Shown here: positions 30,182 to 38,290 of the stretch, piece after piece
How positions within the stretch are numbered: position 1 is the first letter of the stretch
Layout: every line of letters begins with the position of its first letter
Assembly: GCA_017618195.1 (NCBI GenBank)
Contig: JAFZUW010000060.1
Span: 1 to 39,484 of the forward strand
DNA length: 39,484 bases
Origin: Lachnospiraceae bacterium
GTDB taxonomy: Bacteria; Bacillota; Clostridia; Lachnospirales; Lachnospiraceae
Direction: 5' to 3'
Notes under the pieces: model-generated
The model's input: only the letters and a program-made list of their open reading frames with translations
Databases searched by the model: none
Told to the model about the DNA's origin: nothing
Translations under genes and position numbers: made by a program

Positions 30182-31221
30182 TCGGAACACACAGTGTTAT
30201 GCATGCAGTAGTGGATTTCGGCTGCGCCGCGCTTGTCATGGGAATTGCCAGGGAAGTGGGACTCAGTCTGCCGCTTGCTGTTACCGTTATCGTTCTGTAT
30301 GATTTCTGTGCATTCGCGTTGCAGTTTCCGGTCGGTATCCTGACAGACCGTTTGAACTGCAATTCGCTCATTGCCGCGATTGGTTGTGTCCTCGTGGCGC
30401 TCGGTTTTCTCCTTCGGCCGTGGGCAGTCACGGCATGCGTGATTGCGGGAATCGGAAATGCATTATATCATGTCGGGGGCGGCGTGGATGTTCTGAATCT
30501 TTCCGACCGAAAAGCGGCATTGTCCGGTATCTTTGTGTCGACCGGTGATTTGGGACTGTTCCTCGGAGTGAACGCAAACCGCCTGCCGATTAGGGCAACG
30601 GTCATGTTTATTCTGTTACTGGTATCGGCGGCAATTCTTTTGGGGCTATACTATCTGATTAAATGCCGTTACCGGATTGAAAATGTTCCCTGCAAACGTC
30701 TCATCGAGCCGGTTTCCCTATCCGACAGGCAGAAGCTGATTCTGGTTTGCATGATGAGTACGGTGTATCTGCGGAGCTGCTTCGGGGTATGCATGTCATT
30801 TTCCTGGAGGAGTGCTTTCACCGGCGGTCTCATTGCTGCCTCGGCCATTATGCTCGGGAAAATGTTAGGCGGAATCGTCGGGGACCGGCTCGGGTGGATG
30901 AAAACATCTGTATCCTCGCTTCTTCTTGCGGCGGTACTGTTCGTGTTCGCAGAGAAAAGCATGGTCTGCGGACTGGCGGCGCTGCTGTTGTTTAATATGA
31001 CGATGCCGATTACGCTTTGTGTCACGGTTGATTTGTTCCGAAACCGCAAAGGGGCGGCGTTCGGACTGACATCCGCCATGCTGTTCTTCGGACTGATTCC
31101 TGCATTTGACAGGACGGCGGAGCTTCTGAAGAAGATTTCCTCCATTGTGGCGGGCGCCGTTGTTTCCGCTGCTTTGCTGTTAATTGGGTTAATCGCATAC
31201 CGGAAATGGAGGACCGAATGA
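30160..31221 (+). CDS. MFS-like membrane transporter, copy A1
   Basis: A 353-residue membrane protein with about ten to twelve helices. The N-terminal THSVMHAVVDFGCAALVMGI and the inter-helix loop FPVGILTDRLN fit the major facilitator fold. GIGNALYHVGGGVDVLNLS (near 96-114) and GGIVGDRLGWMKTSV are shared with the A2 gene at 33944. I chose ATG 30160 because it aligns with the A2 start; no ribosome binding site is seen, so coupling to the short ORF before it is likely. The frame stays open further upstream without a good start. It overlaps B1 by four bases (ATGA). The substrate is unknown. Confidence 0.75.
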   Translation: MGRKTVIVGTHSVMHAVVDFGCAALVMGIAREVGLSLPLAVTVIVLYDFCAFALQFPVGILTDRLNCNSLIAAIGCVLVALGFLLRPWAVTACVIAGIGNALYHVGGGVDVLNLSDRKAALSGIFVSTGDLGLFLGVNANRLPIRATVMFILLLVSAAILLGLYYLIKCRYRIENVPCKRLIEPVSLSDRQKLILVCMMSTVYLRSCFGVCMSFSWRSAFTGGLIAASAIMLGKMLGGIVGDRLGWMKTSVSSLLLAAVLFVFAEKSMVCGLAALLLFNMTMPITLCVTVDLFRNRKGAAFGLTSAMLFFGLIPAFDRTAELLKKISSIVAGAVVSAALLLIGLIAYRKWRTE

Positions 31222-31568
31222 ATCTGTTGCCGGAATATTTTAACATGGTTTCCTTTAATCTGTTTCTGACGCTGATCGTCGAGGTGCCGGTTGCTTTTTT
31301 GCTTGGCGTACGGAAGTCTGAGGATTTGGAAACGGTAGTGTTTACGAATGCAGTGTCCAATCCGGTTTTGATTACGGTGGTGTTTCTGCTGCTTCGCCTT
31401 AACATAATCCTCGGAACCGTGAACGTCGTTATCCTTTTGATGGAAATCATCGTGGTTTTCGCCGAGGGAGCCGTCTATCGCAGATTTCTGCGGGGAGGGA
31501 AAATAAACCCGTTCCTGCTTTCGTTCCTTGCAAATGTCTGTTCGTTCGCCGTCGGTGCGATATTATAA
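31218..31568 (+). CDS. Small membrane protein of unknown family, copy B1
   Basis: A 116-residue protein with three to four membrane helices. The ATG overlaps the A1 stop (ATGA), with TGGAGGA upstream. Positions shared with B2 at 32633 include NLFxTL..E(V/I)P in helix 1, LGVR, a conserved N....NP between helices 1 and 2, LL.R, and ME..VV.AEG..Y.R before NPF.LS near the C-terminus. Conserved Glu and Asn residues inside helices suggest more than a structural role. I recognise no named family. It is an integral part of the six-gene operon. Confidence 0.7.
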   Translation: MNLLPEYFNMVSFNLFLTLIVEVPVAFLLGVRKSEDLETVVFTNAVSNPVLITVVFLLLRLNIILGTVNVVILLMEIIVVFAEGAVYRRFLRGGKINPFLLSFLANVCSFAVGAIL

Positions 31569-31620
31569 CGTTTATCGGAAAGAATCTTGTAATCCGTCAG
31601 TTTGAAAGGGGGACAGTATC

Positions 31621-32655
31621 ATGCTGCATAAGGGAAGAAAAGCGTTGAGAAAGCGTATGGCCGGGGCGGCTTTCTTAACATGGATTGTATTGTTGGGAAT
31701 GAGAGGAATCTGTTTTGCCAATCCGATTGCTCCGTCAGCGCCCTATTACGGAAGCGTGCGGCTGTTTGCGGTATATGCGGCGGCAAGTCTGAGCGTGTTG
31801 ATGTTTCCGACCGGATTGTATCTGCTGCTGTGGAGACTCGTGACATTTTCCGCAAAGCGAGAAAAATCGATCAAGGACCATGTGCTTATTATATCCTATG
31901 TGATTATCGGACTCCTCTTGGGGCAGTATTATATCGGATTCGTCTTTCTGGGAGTCGGCTTGATAAAAGGAACAAAGGCGTTCTTTGCGGATGTGCGGCC
32001 GGAGAAAGGAAGACTTACCGGAATACGGACAGCCGTATGTGTATGGTGTTACAATGCCGTACTGATTGCGGTGTGGAGACCGTTCAGTTATTTTTTGGCA
32101 GGCCTTGACGGATTCGGCGGATACGCTTATGAAACCACCGCTTTTTCGGGGGTTCAGAACTATTTATCTTTCGTGCATTGGTATCCTTCCTACGATCTTA
32201 TCATCTTCCTCGTACTTTGCGCAGTGTGGATATTTACCATCCTGGTATATTGGGATAAAAAAGGAGGAGAGGAATTCGTTAAGATAATCCCGGATATCAT
32301 TACGGTGTTCGGAATGCTGTTTACGGGATACTGGTTCTGGTATTTCGGGGGAATCATATTCTATTTTCTGGCATTGGGATTTGCGATGTGCTTTCTGTCC
32401 GGTTTTCCGGCGTATTACCGGGAACTGTTCCTTCCCGGACATCCGAAAGAAGAGAAAGCCGTGGAACAGGATGTGGCGGAGATGGATGCCGCGGAAATCA
32501 TAAAGGAGCTGGAGGATTCCGGGGAGAGTGCAGACAGAACGCTTTCTCTTAGAAAACTGCGGAAACAGCTGGTGAGAAAAAGGCTTAGCAGCAATATCGG
32601 GGAAGAAAAGCAAGCGGACAGGGAGATGAAAGATGGATATTCTGACGGACAATGA
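31621..32655 (+). CDS. Polytopic membrane protein with signal peptide, copy C1
   Basis: A 344-residue protein. An N-terminal signal-like helix ends at FANPIAPSAP, near residue 33, with an exposed NP.AP stretch. About six membrane helices follow. The loop GLYLLLWRLVTFSAKREKSI (near 66-85), DHVLII, and FYFLALGF near 254 correspond to GLYLLVWRL, DHIDIV and FYYLAWRL in C2. The last 75 residues form a charged cytoplasmic tail with a coiled-coil look (AEMDAAEIIKELEDSGESAD). The ribosome binding site AAGGGGGA is upstream. Its stop lies 23 bases inside B2. Function unknown. Confidence 0.7.
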   Translation: MLHKGRKALRKRMAGAAFLTWIVLLGMRGICFANPIAPSAPYYGSVRLFAVYAAASLSVLMFPTGLYLLLWRLVTFSAKREKSIKDHVLIISYVIIGLLLGQYYIGFVFLGVGLIKGTKAFFADVRPEKGRLTGIRTAVCVWCYNAVLIAVWRPFSYFLAGLDGFGGYAYETTAFSGVQNYLSFVHWYPSYDLIIFLVLCAVWIFTILVYWDKKGGEEFVKIIPDIITVFGMLFTGYWFWYFGGIIFYFLALGFAMCFLSGFPAYYRELFLPGHPKEEKAVEQDVAEMDAAEIIKELEDSGESADRTLSLRKLRKQLVRKRLSSNIGEEKQADREMKDGYSDGQ

Positions 32656-33019
32656 GCTGCTGCGTACCTATATCGGAACTCTTTCATACAATCTCTTCGG
32701 AACGCTGGCAATCGAAATACCGCTTGCGTTGGCCCTCGGGGTACGCGGCAGGAAGAATGCATGGACAGTCTTTGAGGTAAATGTGCTGACCAACCCGATT
32801 GTCGTAACGATTCTGTTCCTGCTTGTAAGGACGCAGCTTTGCATGCCTGCCGTGCGTGGAATCCTGTTCCTGATGGAGTGTGTCGTAGTTCCGGCGGAAG
32901 GAATGCTCTATAAACGAAGGCTGACGGAGACTCCGATGAATCCGTTTAAGCTGTCGCTTATCCTGAATGCGGTTTCCTACGGAACCGGCGTGATTCTCGA
33001 ATTGATATCGGTACTGTAA
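32633..33019 (+). CDS. Small membrane protein of unknown family, copy B2
   Basis: Paralogue of B1 with 128 residues and three to four helices. It shares the same positions as B1, for example YNLFGTLAIEIPLALALGVR and MECVVVPAEGMLYKRR before NPFKLSLILN. It begins 23 bases inside the C1 gene with GGGAG upstream, which indicates translational coupling. It has an N-terminal extension of seven to eight residues and a longer C-terminus (LELISVL) than B1. No function can be assigned. Confidence 0.7.
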   Translation: MDILTDNELLRTYIGTLSYNLFGTLAIEIPLALALGVRGRKNAWTVFEVNVLTNPIVVTILFLLVRTQLCMPAVRGILFLMECVVVPAEGMLYKRRLTETPMNPFKLSLILNAVSYGTGVILELISVL

Positions 33020-33042
33020 TGCTTTGGCGAGGGAGGATTATT

Positions 33043-33951
33043 ATGAGAGCAAAAAACAGAGGACGTATCATAATCGCAGTTCTTGCGGGCCTTCTTTCGG
33101 TTATGACCGGAGTGTGCTATGCGGACATGGGAAATCCGGCAGGTCTGCTGATTCTTGTTCCGTTCATGCTGATACTTTTTATCTATGCGCTTACCGCTAT
33201 TGTAACAATTCTATTTGTTGTAATCGGTCTATATCTCCTTGTGTGGAGGCTGATTCATCGGAAAGCAAAGCGCAAGCATCGTCTGGTTGATCATATTGAT
33301 ATTGTTATTTCCGTACTCGGAGGGTTTCTCTGCAGCGGAGTCATTATCGGGTTTCCGATGTATTTTAAAGCATTGCGGAAGGCAGCACAGTATTTCTTCG
33401 ATGATGTGGCGGCAAATGATACGGAACGCCCGAATTGGAACGTGTTTTGTTGTGTTGCCGGTGAGATCGTTTATTCCGCTTTGCTCTGGATCCTTGTGTT
33501 GATTCCCTTAGACGGACGGATTTACCGGGCTCGGTTTTTCGGTTCTTATTTCAGGACAATGATGTGTGACTCGATTTATGTGACGGTATACAGGACCCCG
33601 GTCTGGATAGTTTGTTTCGGCGGCGCATTGATTCTTTTGTGGAGCGGGATACTGATCGTTTACCATATCCGGTGCCGGAAAGAACCGGAGCGATTGAAGA
33701 AAAGGATTCCGGACGAACTGGCCGTGTACGGATTTTTGATTCTGGGGTTTATATGGCTGCACTTCGGAGGAATCGCCTTTTACTATTTGGCATGGCGGCT
33801 CGGAAAGAGTGTTTGGACGGGAGAGCCGGTGCAGATCATAAAGAAAGATGTTTCCGAAACGGAGGAGACAGCCGAGACGCAGGAGGCGCTTCGGAAAATG
33901 CAATCACTTGACGGAATTATCAAAAAGGACGGACAGTCTGAGGATGAATAA
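33043..33951 (+). CDS. Polytopic membrane protein with signal peptide, copy C2
   Basis: Paralogue of C1, 302 residues. The signal helix ends at CYADMGNPAG near residue 25-30, and the exposed NPAG corresponds to the ANPIAP of C1. GLYLLVWRLIHRKAKRKHRL (near 66-85), LVDHIDIV and FYYLAWRL match C1. About seven helices are visible. A shorter charged C-terminal tail follows (SETEETAETQEALRKMQ). The ATG at 33043 was chosen because GGGAGG lies six bases upstream; an in-frame ATG at 33019 overlaps the B2 stop and has no site. It overlaps A2 by eight bases. Function unknown. Confidence 0.7.
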   Translation: MRAKNRGRIIIAVLAGLLSVMTGVCYADMGNPAGLLILVPFMLILFIYALTAIVTILFVVIGLYLLVWRLIHRKAKRKHRLVDHIDIVISVLGGFLCSGVIIGFPMYFKALRKAAQYFFDDVAANDTERPNWNVFCCVAGEIVYSALLWILVLIPLDGRIYRARFFGSYFRTMMCDSIYVTVYRTPVWIVCFGGALILLWSGILIVYHIRCRKEPERLKKRIPDELAVYGFLILGFIWLHFGGIAFYYLAWRLGKSVWTGEPVQIIKKDVSETEETAETQEALRKMQSLDGIIKKDGQSEDE

Positions 33952-35014
33952 AAAGCTTACAATTACCGGCGTATACAGTCTGATGCACGCTCTTGTTGAC
34001 ATGTCCTGCGCGGTATTGTTTACGGGTGTATTGACGAACTCCGGTTATGCTGCGGGATACGGGGCGTTTGCGGTGCTTGCGTACGATTTCTTTGCATTTG
34101 TCCTGCAGTTTCCGTTCGGGATGATCGCGGACAGGCTGAATCGGAATGCGCTCGTTTCCGCGCTCGGATGCGTGCTGGTGGGCGCAGCATTTGCTTTTCG
34201 GATGTGTGCTTTCCCGGCGTGTATTGTCGCGGGGATCGGGAACGCGCTGTTCCATGTCGGCGGAGGCGTCGACGTGCTGAACGTTTCGGAAGGAAAAGCA
34301 TCCCTCTCGGGCGTTTATGTTTCCACGGGCGCGATGGGACTGTATCTCGGAATTCAATGGTATCATAAAGCGTATCTGATCCCGTGTCTTGCCGGGGCGC
34401 TTGCAGCCGGGACGGTCCTTCTTGTGTGGCTGTTCCGGAAGATCCGGCGCGATTATCAGGTAAAAAATGCCGCTTGTGAACGCATTTTCGAACTGCCGGA
34501 GCTTACGAGCGAGCAGCATTTGATCGTAGTCTGTCTGCTGCTTACGGTGTGTGTACGGAGCTGTCTCGGAATGGTTATGGGGTTTACCTGGAAGAGCGGC
34601 TTTTATACCGGGCTTGCGGCGGTGGCAGCAGTCGTGCTCGGAAAGGCTTGCGGCGGCATTATCGGAGACCGGCTCGGGTGGAAGAAGACTTCGGTCACTT
34701 CGCTTGTGATCGCAGCGGTGCTTTTCTACCCGGCATTTGACAATATGATCTGCGGACTGTTTGCTCTGTTCTTCTTTAATATGACGATGCCGATCACGCT
34801 GACGGCGATGGCCAATCTGTTTCCGAAACGGATGGGCGCGGCTTTCGGTGTGACAAGCGCGGCGCTTTTCGTCGGAGCGGTGCCGGTATTCCTCGGATAC
34901 GGCGGAATGATATTCCAAAGACCGGTACTGATCGGAACAACGCTTGCATCGGCTGCGGTTCTGTTCTGCGGATTGTGGTATTACGGGAAGATAAAGGCAA
35001 TAACTGAGGAGTAA
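33944..35014 (+). CDS. MFS-like membrane transporter, copy A2
   Basis: Paralogue of A1, 356 residues, with about twelve helices. Shared blocks are YSLMHALVDMSCAVLFTGV near the start, AYDFFAFVLQFPFGMIADRL, GIGNALFHVGGGVDVLNVSE, GGIIGDRLGWKKTSVTSL and FFNMTMPITL. These fit an MFS transporter with no known substrate. The start overlaps C2 by eight bases and the gene ends the operon; a terminator follows at 35134. A1 and A2 bracket the B and C genes, so a duplication of the set followed by rearrangement is likely. Confidence 0.78.
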   Translation: MNKKLTITGVYSLMHALVDMSCAVLFTGVLTNSGYAAGYGAFAVLAYDFFAFVLQFPFGMIADRLNRNALVSALGCVLVGAAFAFRMCAFPACIVAGIGNALFHVGGGVDVLNVSEGKASLSGVYVSTGAMGLYLGIQWYHKAYLIPCLAGALAAGTVLLVWLFRKIRRDYQVKNAACERIFELPELTSEQHLIVVCLLLTVCVRSCLGMVMGFTWKSGFYTGLAAVAAVVLGKACGGIIGDRLGWKKTSVTSLVIAAVLFYPAFDNMICGLFALFFFNMTMPITLTAMANLFPKRMGAAFGVTSAALFVGAVPVFLGYGGMIFQRPVLIGTTLASAAVLFCGLWYYGKIKAITEE

Positions 35015-35133
35015 TCGGGACAGAGCGACGAAACGGACGGAGAGTAATTAAATCCGTACACAGGATTCACCGAAGCCATCCGAAAGGAATATATCGAACG
35101 GCTTAAGCCGCTCATCCCTCTGCCAGAATACAG

Positions 35134-35159
35134 GGGCTGCATTTTCTGCAGCCCTTTTT
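35134..35159 (+). terminator. Terminator of the duplicated membrane operon
   Basis: GGGCTGCA (35134-35141) and TGCAGCCC (35147-35154) pair perfectly around TTTTC, followed by five T. It lies 120 bases after the A2 stop codon, within the 224-base gap to the response regulator. Confidence 0.85.
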
Positions 35160-35238
35160 CAAAGTGACATACGGAGTACACATCCGCATGCTATTTTAAC
35201 ATCACAAAGGAACGAAACGACCCGGAAAGGAGACGCCG

Positions 35239-35907
35239 ATGTGCAGAATTCTGCTGGCTGAGGACAATGAAAATTTACGCGAGGTCATGACCGATTACCT
35301 CGAGGACAACGGATTTCAGGTCACGGCGGTTCCGAACGGAGCGGAGGCGTGGGAAACATTCTGCGAGCAGGAATTCCGGCTTGTGCTTCTTGATGTGATG
35401 ATGCCTAAGATGAACGGTTTTGAAGTGTGCCGGCGCATCCGAGCGAAGGAGGATGTGCCGATCTTATTCCTCACAGCGCGCGTACAGGAAGAGGATCAGC
35501 TCAGAGGCTACGCGCTCGGCGCGGACGAGTATATCGTGAAGCCGTTCTCCCTGCCGGTTCTTGTGGCCAAATGCAAAGCCATTTTAGAGCGGGCAGGCGG
35601 ACGTGCAATGACGGAAGCGGTCATAACCGCACCGGGCCTCAGTGTCAACACGCTGACCGGCAAGGTTACGGCAGACGGCGGGGAGATTGACTTGCCGGCG
35701 TTGGACCTCAAACTGCTCCGTTATTTCATGGCGAATCAGGGACGCATCCTTACGAGAGAGCAGATACTTGACCGGATCTGGGGCATGGATTACGACGGCA
35801 GCGACCGCGTTGTCGATACGCACATCAAAAAGCTCCGTAAGGCGCTCGGAAAGCAGGGCTCCCACATTGAGACGGTTATCAAGGAAGGGTATCGCTTTGT
35901 TCCGTAA
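35239..35907 (+). CDS. OmpR/PhoB-family response regulator
   Basis: A 222-residue two-component regulator. The receiver domain has the acidic pair in AEDN, the phosphorylated Asp52 in LLDVMMPKMNG, Thr in LTARV and Lys in VKPFS. The winged-helix output domain (near 124-222) contains DLKLLRYFMANQGRILTREQ and ends VIKEGYRFVP. AAAGGAGA lies upstream of the ATG. It is 25 bases from the kinase gene, so the pair is an operon. It lies just after the six-gene membrane operon, which it might control, but no operator can be assigned. Confidence 0.93.
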   Translation: MCRILLAEDNENLREVMTDYLEDNGFQVTAVPNGAEAWETFCEQEFRLVLLDVMMPKMNGFEVCRRIRAKEDVPILFLTARVQEEDQLRGYALGADEYIVKPFSLPVLVAKCKAILERAGGRAMTEAVITAPGLSVNTLTGKVTADGGEIDLPALDLKLLRYFMANQGRILTREQILDRIWGMDYDGSDRVVDTHIKKLRKALGKQGSHIETVIKEGYRFVP

Positions 35908-35932
35908 ATCGCAGTGAGAGTGGGGAATGTTA

Positions 35933-37969
35933 ATGAAACGAAAGAAAAAAATCAGTAATATTGTAAAAACCTGTATTATCATCGAACTGATCGCGGTTCT
36001 GGCTGTTGCTGCGGTGTGTTACTTCTTATACCAAAGCAAGCAGTCGATGGTTCAGACTGAAGTTGAAAAGTACAGGACGCAGCTGGCAGAGTATGTCAGA
36101 GGGATGGAATGGCAGTCGCAGAACTTTCGCGGACTTCCGACCTATGTCGAAATACTGTACAGCTGGTATGAGACCGTTTCGGAAGATCCGGATTATGAGA
36201 ATGAATTTGCCGCGGCAGTATTCGGCGAGGACGGAGACTCCTGCATGTATCTGAAGGGAGACATTGCGCTTCTCTATCGGCAGAAGTGCACGGATATTTC
36301 CAAAAAGGAATATCAGGAGACGGTCTGGGATCTTACGGAATACATGACGGAGGGGAGTATACGGGAACTGTTGGACAGTCTGGAGAGTGACCGGAAACTG
36401 ACAATCCGCGTATTGCCGACAGTCAGAGAATTCCGCGGACGGATCTCGGAAGACGGAACGATCACCCCGACACAGGTAAGCCTTTATTATATCGGCGGGT
36501 ACGCCGTTTTCTCTGACAGCAGGAAACGTATGGAATTGACCGATAAAAAAGTTGTTCTGCAGTCGGCGGATTATAAAGAAGACGACAATTTTACATGGAC
36601 ATGGCCGGAATCAACCCCGGACGATTATAAAGACGTAAATGCGGACGGAGTCCAGATCGAGTGGGTAGACGATGAGACTCATATAGTGGCTTTCCGCCAA
36701 AGTCCGAGACTCAGCGGACTGATGGAGTACTGGCCGGAGTTAGAGCGTAAGCCGCGTTACGCGGCATATATTGTGAGCTTCGGCTCTGAAGAAGTATGGG
36801 TGACGGTTCCCGATAAAGATGTTTCCGCGGACAGGACCGTATCCGCAGTCAGAACGCTTACCCCCGGCAGCACCGGAGGAGCAAAGGGCGGCATATTCCT
36901 CCTGTTCGATGTGAACCGGATCACGTGGAACAAGGCAAAGCCGATGATCCTGGTGCTCATCGCGTTCGGTCAGGCATTGGCCTTCATGGCAATGATTCTC
37001 TGGTTTGAAGCAAAGCGGAGAAGTTCTCAGACGCGCCGGATCAGAAATACGTTTATCAACGCGATGGCTCATGAACTGAAGACGCCGGTGGCAGTCGTAC
37101 GCAACACGGCGGAATACCTTGCAACAGGCTGCAAGCCGGAGAAGCAGGAACACTATCTCGGAGTTCTGACACGTGAGAGCGAGTCAATGAACGAGCTTTT
37201 GAACAGGATGCTCACGTACACGCGCGTAATAGATGATAAGGTAACGCTTAACCGAAGTGAAGTAAACCTGATCGAGATTGCCGAAAAGGTTCTTGATTCT
37301 TATTCGGACATGATGGCGGCAAGAGGGATGAATGTTGTGTTTTGCAATAAAATGCCGCTTGTCGTGAATTGTGACGCTGCCTTGATGGAGATGGTAATCG
37401 ACAATCTTATTGCAAACGCTGTCCGTCACGGCGAACCGGACAGCACAATCGTAATCGATAAGGAAGAGATGCGGTTCTCCGTCTGGAACAAGACCGAACC
37501 GCTCAGCAAATCGGAGCTTTCCGAAATCTGGACTCCGATGTTCCAGACCGACCGCCGGACTGAACAGTCCGAGACGGGAGGCATGGGGCTTGCGCTTTGC
37601 GCCGGTATTCTGAATACGCACGGAGTCATGTACGGGGCGTACAATGAAAGGAAGACGATTGAGCGGGACGGCGTATCCCGCGAGGAGGACGGGCTTGAGT
37701 TCTTCTTTGACTTTGCCCGCGTACCGGTTACGGAGAAGGGCCGCAGGTTTGCGTTTATCAATCTCATCACGGTCGGGATCAGTTTACTCAATGCTTTAAT
37801 ATGGTCTTTCCAGTATGTCAGCCAGTTGAAAATGAGGGGGCTCAGGTTCGGAATCGTGATCCTTTGGCTTATCGCTGCGGTAATCAACCTGTTGGCGTAT
37901 GTATGCTCAAAGCGCGGTCCCGGAGCAATCCGAAAGAAGAAAAAGCTGAAACCGCTCGGAACCATGTAA
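35933..37969 (+). CDS. Sensor histidine kinase with large external domain and two extra C-terminal membrane helices
   Basis: A 678-residue kinase. TM1 (about 13-33) and TM2 (about 334-357) enclose a 300-residue external sensor region. The H-box is NAMAHELKTP (His380) and the N-box is NLIANAVRHGE. The classical DxGxG loop is replaced by VWNKTEPLSKSE, a variant seen in some Gram-positive kinases; GGMGLALCAG follows. After the catalytic domain the protein does not end: two more membrane helices (about 606-628 and 640-660) and a basic tail, KRGPGAIRKKKKLKPLG, are added. That ending is unusual for a kinase. The ATG at 35933 is six bases after GGGGA, better than the ATG at 35927. The ligand is unknown. 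Confidence 0.88.
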   Translation: MKRKKKISNIVKTCIIIELIAVLAVAAVCYFLYQSKQSMVQTEVEKYRTQLAEYVRGMEWQSQNFRGLPTYVEILYSWYETVSEDPDYENEFAAAVFGEDGDSCMYLKGDIALLYRQKCTDISKKEYQETVWDLTEYMTEGSIRELLDSLESDRKLTIRVLPTVREFRGRISEDGTITPTQVSLYYIGGYAVFSDSRKRMELTDKKVVLQSADYKEDDNFTWTWPESTPDDYKDVNADGVQIEWVDDETHIVAFRQSPRLSGLMEYWPELERKPRYAAYIVSFGSEEVWVTVPDKDVSADRTVSAVRTLTPGSTGGAKGGIFLLFDVNRITWNKAKPMILVLIAFGQALAFMAMILWFEAKRRSSQTRRIRNTFINAMAHELKTPVAVVRNTAEYLATGCKPEKQEHYLGVLTRESESMNELLNRMLTYTRVIDDKVTLNRSEVNLIEIAEKVLDSYSDMMAARGMNVVFCNKMPLVVNCDAALMEMVIDNLIANAVRHGEPDSTIVIDKEEMRFSVWNKTEPLSKSELSEIWTPMFQTDRRTEQSETGGMGLALCAGILNTHGVMYGAYNERKTIERDGVSREEDGLEFFFDFARVPVTEKGRRFAFINLITVGISLLNALIWSFQYVSQLKMRGLRFGIVILWLIAAVINLLAYVCSKRGPGAIRKKKKLKPLGTM

Positions 37970-38025
37970 GGGGACTCATAGCGGCTAAACCCTGCAAACA
38001 ACGGCAGTATATGACTTTGTTAACG

Positions 38026-38067
38026 AAAATGTGAACGAGAAAAATAATCGTTCACATTTTTCTTTTT
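38026..38067 (+). terminator. Terminator of the second two-component operon
   Basis: AAAATGTGAACG (38026-38037) and CGTTCACATTTT (38049-38060) form a perfect 12-bp stem, followed by TCTTTTT. Confidence 0.9.
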
Positions 38068-38103
38068 GAAAAAACCGGAAAAAGGCTCATTATTCACATT
38101 TTA

Positions 38104-38132
38104 TTTACAAAGCCGAAATACTATCCTAAAAT
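38104..38132 (+). promoter_or_regulatory. Promoter upstream of the aldo/keto reductase
   Basis: TTTACA (38104-38109), a 17-base spacer and TAAAAT (38127-38132). A transcript would start near 38139 and run through about 130 bases of leader before the ATG at 38291. A second -10-like TATAAT at 38206 has no good -35. Confidence 0.5.
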
Positions 38133-38214
38133 ATGTCCGCTATAATAAGGCTCAGAAAGAAACAAACAACATTCCTCAATAAGACATTTCCAAATGATTT
38201 TTTCATATAATATT

Positions 38215-38264
38215 AGCCCGGCGGTCAACGCTCGGGCTACTCCTCTTTCTAGGGGAGTTTTTTT
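38215..38264 (+). terminator. Leader hairpin plus terminator ahead of the aldo/keto reductase
   Basis: AGCCCG-GCG-GTCAA-CGC-T-CGGGCT (38215-38238) is a 9-bp stem with one bulged T. It is followed directly by ACTCCTC-TTTCTA-GGGGAGT (38239-38258) and a run of seven T, a strong terminator. It lies 27 bases before the gene's start codon and downstream of the promoter, so transcription could be attenuated here, or the leader may be a separate small RNA. Confidence 0.65.
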
Positions 38265-38290
38265 ATATCCGGACATAAGGAGGAACTGCC

